Assembly (NCBI RefSeq): GCF_003473485.1
Contig: NC_053045.1
Location: 8,458,501 to 8,522,500 of the forward strand
DNA length: 64,000 bases
DNA from: Medicago truncatula
Lineage: Eukaryota; Streptophyta; Magnoliopsida; Fabales; Fabaceae
Reading direction: 5' to 3'
Each line of letters starts with the position of its first letter. Within the stretch, counting starts at the first letter, position 1. This document shows, in pieces, positions 22,109 through 32,515 of this stretch. Both the position numbers and the translations under genes were made by a program. Below the pieces are notes generated by a model, which was given only the letters and a program-made list of their open reading frames with translations, did not search any database and had not been told where the DNA came from.

Positions 22109-23277
22109 ATGGCTTCTTCTAGTTTTCAAGCTGATGTAAAAGCTTTGCAGAAGGTTTTGTCCGCTACTGCAAACCTTTTCAAGACTGCTAAGCACGTGAG
22201 AAACTTATTCCATCTAACTATCTTTAATTTCCTGGTATCTATTGTGTCTGGAAGTTTCTCTTTGTTGGTTACTAGATAGTAGGACCTGTTATCACCTCAA
22301 TACAGGCCGGTATTTAACACTAATAGAGTAATAGTATTGTCAGTGCTCCATCTTACTCATTTCTTGGTACCTTTCAACGGGGTAATCCTTCCTAATCCTA
22401 ATACAACATTTCAGTGCGTTCTTGTTTCTCATTTCTTGGTACCTGTCAGTGTTTTCGTTGTTTTTGTTTTTAAATTGCAATATATTGTCTATTTGAATTA
22501 GTTAATGTGTGCATTTTAAGATTCATGAAATATTGAATATACAATGCTTTTATTACTGTTGAATGAGAGAAAACAAAGGCATATGTTGTAAAACTGTGTC
22601 TCAACTACACATCAGAGTCGGTTTTATATAGGCTCTATGTAATTATTACCGAATAAATATAGGAGATATTATTCCTCTTTACATGCATCAGTTATTAAAG
22701 TTTCTAGTCTTTTAGCAATCACCTTATTATGTTGGGATAGTCATGGTTACAAACTGTGATGTTGGATTCATAATATATTGTTCAGTACCATCTATTGCTC
22801 TCTTATATTTACTTTACTGTGACAAAAAATGGAAGCTTCCGATAGAATTAACATCATGTCATTTTTTGATTCTGAAAGCAGACATATCAAAATCAACATA
22901 ACAAGCAAATGAGCGCTTGCAATGGTTCAGTTGCTTTCAAAGACATCAGATGAAGTTTATTGAATTAATGCTATGCTTGAAGCATTTGACTCTTCAAATT
23001 TTTTTTGACAAACACTCATGCCGTCAAAATTACCACCATGGTGTTATGGCATGGAAGATTCTTTGTAAGCCGACATAGGCCGCAATGTATATAATATATG
23101 TCATGTTTCTGCCATAGGCTGTAAAGCCATGTTCTATGCAGATTTTTGGCTAGCCACCGTAATCTGTCATTGGTAACATTACTAACACGACTAAAACATG
23201 ATTTATTGCAGGATGCTGTTACTCTCCTGTATGATCCAAAAGCAGAGAGATATATGCACTTGAAGTCTTCCTTTTGA
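22109..23277 (+). pseudogene. Unrecognised small gene remnant, copy B
   Basis: Paralogue of the 17764 remnant. Its first exon (22109-22195) is longer, encoding MASSSFQADVKALQKVLSAT followed by ANLFKTAKH, and ends at GTGAGA. The middle-exon equivalent near 22881 has a TAA in the frame used by copy A. The last exon (about 23213-23277) encodes DAVTLLYDPKAERYMHLKSS and TGA. The first and last exons look better preserved than in copy A; the middle looks worse. No family is assigned. Confidence 0.45.
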
Positions 23278-23630
23278 CATACCTAATTGTCATTTGATAT
23301 TAAGATAAACTTTTAACTTGTGTGAGTAGTGAAGAATGTTATTAAAAAGATGGTACTAAAAATTAAATAGGCAAATGAGTAGCCATGAGTAATTGAAGAA
23401 TAAAAACGTGTTTTGGAAAATGAATCTATAACTTCTTTTCTAATTTCTAGTAAAAGACCAACACCATTTCCCACTTCAATCATTCTTAGCTCCACATAAT
23501 TAGGAAGAGAGGTGGTGAGTATTACTTCTTTATAGCAACCACTCGGTTTTCACTATGTAATTTTTCATTCCCCCACTTTACTTATACTATACATTTAATT
23601 TTGGATAAAAATAGGAAACTCAAGAAGAAT

Positions 23631-23747
23631 TTAGGTGTCGTGTATCTCATTGTTTGTGCATTTTTGAATGATTTTGCGGTAAACATTGAAATGCTTATCA
23701 TCGGCCGCCTATTGCTTGGGGTTGGTGTAGGATGTCTGATACCTTGA
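23631..23747 (+). pseudogene. Sugar-transporter (STP/MFS) fragment
   Basis: Thirty-eight codons ending in TGA read VVYLIVCAFLNDFAVNIEML then IIGRLLLGVGVGC. The NxxMLIxGRxLLGxGxG pattern is the loop and helix around the first sugar-transport signature of plant hexose/H+ symporters. Neither flank continues the protein. It is a gene fragment, probably carried here by transposition or left from a deletion. Confidence 0.65.
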
Positions 23748-24069
23748 AAATAGTAAGTTGGCATTGCCTCAACTTCGTAGGGATATGCTACTTTCAATAT
23801 CTTTCCAAATATAAAACTTGATTGTATAAATAAAAAAGAAATCATTTTAAGATTTTAACTAAAAAAGTAAAGTTCAATAAAAATTAAAAGAATAAATTTT
23901 GGTTAAGACCTTTGCTTTACTTGTTATCTTGGCCATTTTGTTATGTTTTTAAGACCCTTTTACTACTATTTGTTTGTTTTCCATTTGTAGGAATGTGCAT
24001 GGAGCCAAGTGAAGGTTTTGTGATCCAATAGTGATGCTTTCAAGCCATACAAGTCATACCAAGCGGAAA

Positions 24070-24260
24070 TAATCTGAACTAATATTTATTGCCAATTACT
24101 AATCATGTGTCCCGGTATTTGAATTGATCTAAAATATGTTTTGATCCGAAGCATCAGGTTTGATTGAATAAGAAGTATAATTGATTTTCTGGAAGCAGAA
24201 AAACCTTATATTTTGTTGTAAAGTTCCATACAACAAACCATCTTTAACAAAAGCAAATCT
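24070..24260 (+). repeat. Fourth copy fragment of the PPR 3' flank
   Basis: Matches 16500-16740 and 20775-21030 through AAAATATGTTTTGATCCGAA, CTGGAAGCAGAAAAACC and GTAAAGTTCCATAC. It is separate from copies A and B and flanked by unrelated sequence, so it represents a further, older copying event. Confidence 0.8.
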
Positions 24261-24479
24261 AGGTCCACCATTTTAGACTCTCCAACTTCAAACCATCATA
24301 TCAAAGAAATACATAGTCTATATTCAACGGCTCAAAAGGCGTCACTTTAATACTACTAGATTGGTAACTATTTATATGAAAATTCTGTCATAATAAGAAA
24401 ACATCGATGTCAACTCCCTCTAAGATCAAGTATAGTTTTCACATATTGAGCATCAATCTTAAGATGAAAGTTGCACTAA

Positions 24480-24882
24480 GATTCAAACAGATTCATAATT
24501 CTCTACAACAACACTAGCCCTTCTCGGATGATTTAAGATTGTGCAATCATAATCTTTCAAGAGCTTCATCCACATTCTTTCTCTAAAATGTAAATCTCGT
24601 TGTTGAAGAGTATACCTATCATCAGTATAAATCTCACAAGCCTCTCCATATAATACCTCCATATTTATGAGCAAAAATCATTACTACCACATTCAAATCA
24701 TGTGTAGAATAGTTTGGATCATACCTTTCTTTACTCTTGGAATAAACAAGAATGTCATCAATGAACAATATCACAAATTGATCTAAGAAATATTTTTCCA
24801 TAAAAGATGTTCGATCATTTGTAAGCCTAAAAGGCATAACCAGAATTTCATAGTTAGGGTAATAGTAGAGCTCTAATGGCAA
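24480..24882 (-). pseudogene. Ty3/gypsy RT-RNase H fragment
   Basis: Minus strand. A first frame has the reverse-transcriptase palm: YEILVMPFRLTNDRTSFMEK, then FVILFIDDILVYSKS with the catalytic DD of FIDDIL. It jumps directly to RNase H (YDPNYSTHDL). A second frame continues with YTDDRYTLQQRDLHFRERMW and LLKDYDCTILNHP. Internal deletion and frameshift show it is dead. The conserved G of MPFGLT has become R. Confidence 0.85.
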
Positions 24883-24889
24883 ACTTGGT

Positions 24890-25577
24890 ACTTTTTAAGC
24901 TTATTTCAGGGGTGACAGTGAATTTCTATAAAAATTATTCTTGTTGTAGTTAATGTGTTTGAGTCATGGTTGGTGAAAGCAGCAGTGATTTTAAATTGTA
25001 AAACTGGGCATATCTCTTTTGTGTATATGGGTCTTCTGATTGGAGTGAATCATCATCGTCTCTCTTTTTGGCAATAACTAGACAAGATTCGAAAAAGATT
25101 ATCTGTTTGGAAGAGTAAGAACCTATATACGGTTTGTCGAGTTGTGCTTAGTATATACGGTTTATTAAATATGTCTTATTAGGAGTCATGTGGTTTGGGG
25201 GTTAGGAGGATTAAGGATTTGAATTTAGCTTTGATAGGGAAGTGTTGTTGGAGACTGTTTGCGGATCAGTGGTTTAAGGTGACGAGATCAAAGTATGCGA
25301 TAGATGGAGGTCGGGTAAAAAGAAGGGGTAGAAAAGCGCTTATGAGGGTGTAGGCGATGGTGGTGAGGGTTTGTTTAATCAAGGGTTGAGTCGTAGTGTC
25401 GATAACAGTGAAAATACATATTTTTGGAATGGCCCTTGGATAGATGTGGTTATGTTGCGGTCTCGATTTGGTCATTTAAGTAGGGATCCTTATGATATGT
25501 GGAGGTAAGGGTGGGGGCTGACGAGCAAGGGTGGAGAAAAAGATTGTTGGCCTTAGAGGAGGAGCAGTGGGTGGAGT
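24890..25577 (+). pseudogene. L1-type LINE reverse transcriptase, left half
   Basis: Broken frames encode SGVTVNFYKN, GHIPFVYLGLPIGVNHHRLSFW, KIRKRLSVWKSKNL and GLGVRRIKDLNLALIGKCCW, the recalled order of the thumb/C-terminal part of plant L1-like RT. It stops at the 5' end of the 2.78-kb solo LTR and resumes on the other side at 28367. Stops and indels are frequent. Confidence 0.82.
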
Positions 25578-25582
25578 GTGTT

Positions 25583-28361
25583 ATGTAACAGCCCGATTTT
25601 CGTTAGATTTATTTTTAATTGTTTATTTGTGCTTGTGTGTGATTAATTATCATTGGGTGCATTTTCATGGGTTTTCGTGCTAGACGGGTAAAATTAGTAA
25701 TTTTTGGTGAGGATTATTTTTAGTGTTTTAGCAAGAACCATTATTTTACTAAGTTACCAGTGAGATAATTAGTTGTGAACCGTTAAGTGATCGTTGTTAG
25801 TATTTTACCATTAAGAGTGTAGAAACATTTTAGAATTTTGTTTGAGTGGGTTAAGTCCACTAAGGCATTAGGGTTAGGCCCATTAGAGGAATAACCTATA
25901 TAAGCTTTGTCTTAAGAGAAAATATCATTCATTTTTCATTACATAAGATATTTTGAGAGAGGTAGAGAGAGAAAGTGCAAGAGAAGAGGAAAAGGGTTAG
26001 AGGAGAAGAAGCTTGAAGATTCAAGAAGTGGTAGAGATCCTAGGAGCTAAAGTGAAGTTTGGGCAAGGAATTTGTGCTAACTAAGGTAAGGGGGTTAGAA
26101 TTCAATCATAATCATTTAGTGTAATTTTTCATTTGTTGTATGATTAAGTGCTTAATTGAGTAAGTGAGTAATTGTTCATAGTTGTTAAAATCCGTGCTCT
26201 AATTATGATGATATGTTTGAATACATGAAATTGGTGATAATTGAATTGTTGTTGGTGAAATTGCATGTTCAAGTATGTGAAAGTGTTATATGTTGAATTA
26301 TGCTCTAAATGTTGAATTGTGCTATGTTGTTGTTGAATTATGATGAGAATCATGTTTAATTGATTTTGTTGTTGCTAAGTGATATTGTTGTTGATGATTC
26401 ATGGCTTGAGTGTTCATAAATCATGATTTGATGATGAGAAATGAGTTGTTGTTGTTGGTTTTGTAAAATGGGTTGAATTGGTGAATTATGTTTAAATGTC
26501 ATTTGTTTTGATGTTTGTTGTGTTCTTGTGAACCTTTTTAGTTGTATTGACCTATCTGGAAACACATTTGGGCATTGGGAGATCAAAATCGGGGATTTTG
26601 GATGAAAAGGGGTTGAAACCCGTAATATTTTCTATAGAACTATGACTGTTCGCTTAAGCGAACCAGCATAGCAAGTTCTGGGACCCGGCCGCTTAAGCGA
26701 ACCGGTAAGCGACTAGTAAGCGTACATTACCGGTAGCTACTGGAACTTGTTCGCTTAAGCGAACCAGGTGGTCGCTTACGCGAACCTGCCCAGTTTCAGC
26801 AACTTTGATTTTTCGTTTCAGGCTTTAGTGGACCAATCCGAGTTTTGTAAAATGATTCTTTCAACTTATTTAACTATTGTTTATACTCCTAAACCTATTG
26901 GAACATGTTTTACTCATTCAAATTTGAGATTTTCCATTTTGGGTTGAAACTTGGATTTTTAGGAAATTCGGATTTTTGTCGAAACGAACTTTTGCAAACT
27001 AATTGAGATTACAAGTTTAACCTACAGTTCATATAGACTTAGGTGAGACTTGTAAAGTTGGTCAAATATCTTAATCATGTTAAACTTGATATTTCGGGTG
27101 GGAATGTGGAAAATGTGAATTTGGGTTTTCTCATACAAACTTAAACTATACTTTGAACTAATGTCTAATAGTTTGTAAGTGGCTTAAGATCATGATTACA
27201 TGATTGATTAATATTGAGTTGTGAGTTTTCAAACTTGAATAGGTTACTTTATTTTGGGAATTATCAATGTTGGCCGTTTGCCACTTGATATGGACTTTGT
27301 CGAATTTAACTTTCTAAAGTCGATTAACTTATAAGTCTTTGATGAATAGCTTTGATTGTTTAAATGAAGTTATGTGAGTAACTTGTTAAGTGTTGGATAT
27401 GATGTTCATTATAATATTTTGTATTTCATCTTTATTTGAAATGTGAAAATTCATGTATTGATATTGAATGATGATGGTGAAATGTTGGTGAGTGCATATA
27501 TGACATGTGATGATGGATTGTTGGTGAATGCATATATGCCAAGTATTTGGTGAGATTGTGGTGAATGGTTTGTGTGAACATATGCATTGTTGTCGAGTCA
27601 TATGTTCATGCATTCATGACTGATGGTGACGGATTTTATATCCAATTGAGGTGATTATGATGTTCTGTTGGCATCATGGGGTGACGGCCTAGACGTTGGT
27701 GACGACGGTACCGCATGCATTTATGTGTCGTGTTTAGGGACATATCATATTGTTGCGTGAGTCCAAAATGTGAAATAATTGACATACTTGTGGATGTGAG
27801 TGATTGGTTGTGATATTTGGATTTATCATTATGAATTATTATTGAGAATTGAACATTCATGTTAATTATTTGGAACTTGAAATGATTCATTTATGTTCAT
27901 ATTTATTTTATTGATTATGATTGATGTAATGATTACCTCCAGTGGTTTTGACCGCCTACCTGTCTGTATGGATGGGTAGACGTTGTGCAGGAGTAGTTGA
28001 TTCAGTGAGTTGCTTGATGCCTGGTCGGATATCGGGAGCTATCTCCGGTATCGGTTTCATAGAGTCTAGGATAGGCTCTGATCTAGGTGTCTGTTTATGA
28101 TTATCTCGATTATCTGTTTTGGATTTATTCATGATGGAGATTTACCCATTTGTCGGGAATTAGAGAACTTTTATGTTGATGTATTTTTGATATCATGGCA
28201 TGTATGCTTTGAAACATATGGTTTATATTCGCTGCGACTGTTGAGATTTTTTTTTTATACGTGTTTCTTGTTTTGGATTTTGTATTATGACGTAGCGTCT
28301 ATTTCTTGAATATATGCTTTATTCGCGTGTTTTATCGCTTTAATAGAAATAGAGTGTTACA
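25583..28361. mobile_element. 2.78-kb solo LTR (probable Ty3/gypsy)
   Basis: Begins TGTAACAGCCCG and ends GTGTTACA, so the termini form the 7-bp inverted repeat TGTAACA/TGTTACA. It is flanked by the 5-bp duplication TGTTA at 25578-25582 and 28362-28366, and inserted into the LINE. A TATA-like CCTATATAAGC at about 25897 is followed by a leader-like stretch, which fits an LTR promoter in + orientation. No gag/pol, primer-binding site or second LTR was seen inside. The superfamily is a guess from LTR length and ends. Confidence 0.82.
26648..26764. repeat. Cluster of GTTCGCTTAAGCGAAC palindromes in the solo LTR
   Basis: A perfect 16-bp palindrome GTTCGCTTAAGCGAAC occurs at 26648-26663 and again at 26749-26764. 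Partial copies lie near 26690 (CCGCTTAAGCGAACC) and 26771 (GTCGCTTACGCGAACC), plus shorter GGTAAGCG pieces. The cluster is the most GC-rich part of an otherwise AT-rich LTR. It might be a binding-site array or a hairpin; function is unknown. Confidence 0.8.
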
Positions 28362-28366
28362 TGTTA

Positions 28367-29075
28367 CGTTATTGTTTTGTAGGATATCGTTTTACACAAA
28401 TGGGTTTGAAAGCATGACATTGTAGTCGTAGAGGGTTATTCAGTCAAAGGAACTTATCAAATTCTCTCTTAACTATCAGTTTGGTAATGGTATGTATTTC
28501 AATGTTATTTGAAACAAAGCGGTGCCACTTTAAGGGATGTTATGTGCTTAGAGAGTTACTAGCAAGTGAATTCAAACTCAGCACAATTTGATTCGCCAGG
28601 GGGTGGTTATATCATGTTCGTTGCTGTGTTCGGAAGGCTGTGGGAAAGAGGAAATGATCAAGCCTCTCATCTTGGAATATGACTTTTTTAGTCAAGTTTG
28701 GCATCTTGTTCTTAGCTGCTTTGAGATTTCTACCGTTCTTCCATATGATATTGGTTCTCTTGCATTACAGTTCAGAGGTGCGCATATGTTCAAGAAGGAT
28801 ATCCACGTATGTCATCACGTATTTTGATTGGCAAGTATCTGGATCATATGAAAGGAACGCAACAACATAATTTTTAGAAATAAGCATATGATTTTGGATC
28901 GGCTGCTTGAGTGCATTAAGCTTCATTTATGGTGGTGGTTAAAGAACTTAAACTCGGGTATTTGTTGTGATTTTTACTCACAGTGGTCCAAACATTCTCT
29001 TTGTATTGGCTTTACCACAATGTAGTGGTAGCTCTTTGTTATGTTTCGGTTACGTCTTGTGCTTTTTAGGGGTCT
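28367..29075 (+). pseudogene. L1-type LINE, right half (zf-RVT region)
   Basis: Continues the LINE after the LTR: YSVKGTYQI-like frame near 28440, then RQGVVISCSLLCSEGCGKEE, DFFSQVWHLVLSCFEISTVL and QFRGAHMFKKDIHVC, the zinc-binding domain that follows RT in plant L1 elements, and RNKHMILDRLLECIKLHLWWW. Frames are broken. The 3' end near 29070 was the target of a SINE. Confidence 0.85.
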
Positions 29076-29077
29076 TT

Positions 29078-29168
29078 TTTTTTTTTTTTTGTGGTGTCTG
29101 GGATTCGAATCCCAGACTTTGCATATATTATGCATTATCTTTACGAACTAAGTTAAGCTCACGAGGAC
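29078..29168 (-). mobile_element. SINE, minus orientation, in the LINE 3' end
   Basis: Flanked by CTTTTTAGGGGTCTTT (29062-29077) and CTTTTTAGGGATCTTT (29169-29184), one mismatch. Poly-T lies on the left and box B-like GGGATTCGAATCCC near 29100. A relative with the same order of motifs lies at 58.56-58.65 kb on the plus strand. Confidence 0.82.
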
Positions 29169-29488
29169 CTTTTTAGGGATCTTTAAATATATTGCTTTCT
29201 GCTTCTTAAAAAAAATTCATAATTTGAGACTTGAGGAGACTACACGAAATCTTAGTTTCAAACTCCATTACATTCATTGTTAAAGAAAATACCATCTTCT
29301 TTGGTATAGTTAATTAAGTAGGGCCACAAATAAAAGTTAGAGATGGTTTGAACAATATCTTCATATCATTCCTTCCTGGTTGTGTGAGCTTTGTTGTCTA
29401 ATAAAAAGGTATTGCAGGTTACAATTCACTAACAACAATGTTTTAATTGGTTATACTAGTTGCTTATATGGATCTTGCATAAGTTTAT

Positions 29489-32400
29489 TCATATAGTAGT
29501 ATCTTGAGATGCCCATCCTTTCTTCTCTAACTCTTGTCGCAATGCCTGTCAATAAACAAGATGTATTTTTGTAAGATAATTTTGTAATCAAGGACTCTTT
29601 CTCCATAGCATATAGAACATGTCAACTATTATTTAGAGATTAATTAATAGAATTCAATTAGTATACTCTGTCGGTGTCTAATTATTTTATACCGACAGAG
29701 CATACTAATTAAACTCTAATCAATATGCAACGACGTTGTAAAACTGTTTTTACACATGTATTTGATCAAAACACAATATAACCCTTTGTTATGTTGATCT
29801 ATAAAATATCTGCTTAAATATGTATAAAGTGAGATTTGATTAAATGTACATGTAAAAAAGGTTTACACTGACGGTGCATACAAACTAAATTATTGTTTTT
29901 TAAACAAATTTGTTATTTTGAAGTAAGTGATTAGCATTGAAAAAACGTTTATTGGGACTCAAATTTTTAGTTAATCACATAAAACAATGAATCTGTTACC
30001 TCTTATTATGTTTCAGTTGTAAACATATTCTACCATCAATAGAAGTTTGTTTCTACAAATAAATTGTACTTTGGTTGTACTAGTTTCTAACAGAATCACC
30101 CTATCTAACATAACAATGAAGAAAGCAGTAGAGAAAATGCATATGAGTGATGGAGTTTTACCTTTATTCTTTTTCTATTCACATCAAAATCAAAGTTTCC
30201 CAACCTTGACGCAGATCGATACTCCACGATTGAGCCCTTACCTGGTGGGAACCAAAACTCAACATCGTCTACAAACTGTTTACATGGCAATGTGCGGAGG
30301 GAGCGATTAGAGCATGTTCTTCGAATCATATAAATGTATTAAATGAATATCAATATGATGATTTTATTTCATGATTTCAGTAGATGTAATTCACACATAC
30401 ATACCCCCAAGATTGAGCTTCGATACTCAACTCGAACATAGTCTTCTTTCCTTTCAACTATTTTTGGTGTAAATTTGTCTGGTCTTGTTAATTCTATCTG
30501 TCAAATCATCAACAACTCATTTTCAGCTTCACTTCAATGATTTGAGAAGTGCAAATAACATGTATCATAGCCCAAATAGAATAGTTTCGAGTGAATCCCA
30601 AAATTATTCCAAAATTGTAAATTGTTGATTACAGTCTACTCGTTACTTTCTGTGACAAGTCCATAAAATTGGATGCTTCTACAAAAATTATGTTTGAATG
30701 TCAAATTAGTTATCAATTCTCATAGTTATTAACTATGAGTAGACTCAAAATGCTACTTAGAGCATAACATAGCATTTGACTAAAATGACTAAAATTCTCA
30801 TAGTTAATTCTTAGGGACAAACATGACAACATCCGACAATTATAAGGACCAAAATGAGGTTTCACTTGGAATCCGTGGTTTCAATTAGATTTATTACCGC
30901 CATTGAAAAAAAAAAAAATTTATTACCACTTCTATTAGTTCCTCCACTGCCTCTTCTCTGCTCACTGGACTTTTCCTGCCTTCAGGATTATAGTTCCTGT
31001 ATAATAATTAAAGAATTTAAGTAAGTGACACAACTATTGTTCAATATTATTCAAATTTTGGTGGGACTATATATACTTACTTGAAGTACCAAGTTAATGA
31101 AAAGTTAAAATAATAAATATATAAATAAACAAACAAAACATTGCACTACTTCCAAATTCCATAGTGCAGAATTGAAGTCAACATTGGTTGGTTCAAAACG
31201 TGTTAAATTATTTTAAGTGAATTATTGCAACGTGATTCACACATATATGTTATAGGTTCTTTTTGGACTAAACCCCAGATTAATTTAATCTTATTTCCTT
31301 AATCTGATTTAGCAGACCCGCCTCAAAATCTTATTTTAACAAGTTATTACTAATGCAAAAATAAACATCATGCTAAGCCTGAAATGAAAAACAGAAATTG
31401 TAGATAATTCATATAGTTTCAGAAAACTAAGGCTAAAATCCGCTGAAGAAAAAGAAGGAAACTTTACCAAGGAGGAGCATAATGGGTGAGATCATTGACA
31501 TTCTCAGAGGTTGATACACAATTCTTAGTTGCTGGACACAGAGCCAATGCTGATGAGTTTTTCTGAACTCCAAGATATTCAGGCTTCTTCCCACTGTATC
31601 GAAACACATAGCAAAACAACTTAATTAAGCCCTTATAATAACCATAGTATATCACATAAAATCTGTTACCATAATTCAACAAGGAATAAAGTAAACTCAA
31701 AGCACAATATAATATAGCTTTTTTTTTTTTTCTTTCTAAAAGCTATATTATCCAATATCCTATAATTTTTATTGAGTTTTCGTAGGTTTCTTCCCTCGGA
31801 GGTAATCATGTTCCAAATACTTTTATAGACTAAATACAGACCCTTCTCCCGACAACAACCAACTGACCACGGCTTATCCAATCAAATGGAGTTGGCTACA
31901 TGGATCAAACGACACCATAATGTTTTATCATATACTATATTTCTATCTAACTCATTAACTATGAAGCACAGATCCGGACACAGACACTGACATGCTGACA
32001 CCGCCAATAATGAGAAAATCATATAATTCAGTGTAATTATATGTTTTGGTGTCGTGTCAGACACGCCTAATCCAAGAAGTGTCCTTGCTTCATAGCTCAT
32101 TAATCTCTACATCTTTCTAAGTCTTACTCTCCTATGGGTGATGTGACTACCCTCCATCTAATTAATCTACTTTTGTTACAACAGAATCTAGAGGTATTCT
32201 GTCCACATGTTCAAACCACCTTAGTCTAATTTCCATAGTATTTTCTACTATAATATCAAATATTAGATGAAAAACAAAATATGATATTTACATTAAAAAA
32301 GTAACATGGTACCTGAAATTGAAGATGGCACCAATCGTTGCTATTTCACTGCTCCTCAATATGAGTTGTCTTCGATTGATTTGGTTGGTGTTGTTGTCCT

Positions 32401-32515
32401 CCTCCTCCTGTTTCATGTGAAGAATGCGAGGAAGAAAGGAAACATTGTTGTTGTTGGGTCGTGTGGAGTGAAACTTGAGGTTGCAGAATGTGGTTGAAGA
32501 TGATGTTGATGCCAT
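29489..32515 (-). CDS. DUF1499 family plastid protein, 6 exons
   Basis: Exons on the minus strand: 32313-32515, 31468-31593, 30927-30996, 30405-30497, 30162-30275, 29489-29545; 663 nt, 220 aa, phases consistent, TGA at 29489-29491. Seen: a Ser/Thr/Asn-rich N-terminus with no early acidic residues (transit-peptide-like), then NRRQLILRSSEIATIGAIF, a twin-Arg followed by a hydrophobic run that suggests Tat-type thylakoid-lumen targeting. The DUF1499 core follows: LALCPATKNCVSTSENVND, HYAPPWNYNPEGRKSPVSRE, DDVEFWFPPGKGSIVEYRSA, SRLGNFDFDVNRKRIKALRQ. Biochemical function of this family is unknown to me; Arabidopsis At3g60810 is the recalled homologue. The lumen location is inference. Intron 1 carries a LINE scrap and a MITE; the exon 3 donor region has been modified by a tail-only insertion. 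Confidence 0.92.
29656..29710. repeat. Hairpin AATTAGTATACTCTGTCGGT / inverse
   Basis: Two 22-bp arms (29656-29677 and 29689-29710) are inverted copies with two mismatches around an 11-bp loop, inside intron 5 of the DUF1499 gene. Nearby GTTTACACTGACGGTGCAT (about 29862) resembles ends of common legume MITEs, so this is probably part of one. Confidence 0.7.
30899..30918. mobile_element. Tail-only retroposed insertion at the exon 3 splice donor
   Basis: Twenty bases (GCCATTG plus 13 A) lie between two exact copies of TTTATTACC (30890-30898 and 30919-30927). On the minus strand TTTATTACC contains the donor GGTAATAAA of exon 3 of the DUF1499 gene, so the insertion copied the splice donor 29 bp downstream. 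Confidence 0.75.
31870..32240 (-). pseudogene. RTE-type LINE 3' fragment in DUF1499 intron 1
   Basis: Minus strand reads RLRWFEHVDRIPLDS, then after a gap LDRNIVYDKTLWCRLIHVAN, the tail typical of RTE-like plant LINEs. Stops are frequent and it is interrupted by the MITE at 31959-32095. Confidence 0.65.
31959..32095. mobile_element. 137-bp hAT-type MITE with 8-bp TSD
   Basis: Inverted ends CTATGAAGCA / TGCTTCATAG, flanked by exact CTCATTAA at 31951-31958 and 32096-32103. Removing the insert restores the interrupted LINE frame (ISNEL-type region), which supports the limits. Confidence 0.88.

Larger units (their letters stand above)
20054..23452 (+). repeat. Tandem segmental duplication, copy B
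   Basis: Direct-orientation second copy of 14982-19815, shortened by several deletions. It contains the broken PPR copy, the same 3' flank and the second small-gene remnant. Sequence similarity stays high across non-coding parts, so the duplication is fairly recent compared with the age of other debris here. Confidence 0.88.

Noticed and set aside
23582-23845. Minus-strand frame with AYPYEVEAMPTYY
   Set aside because: Overlaps the plus-strand sugar-transporter fragment in antisense; no family recognised, so no gene called.
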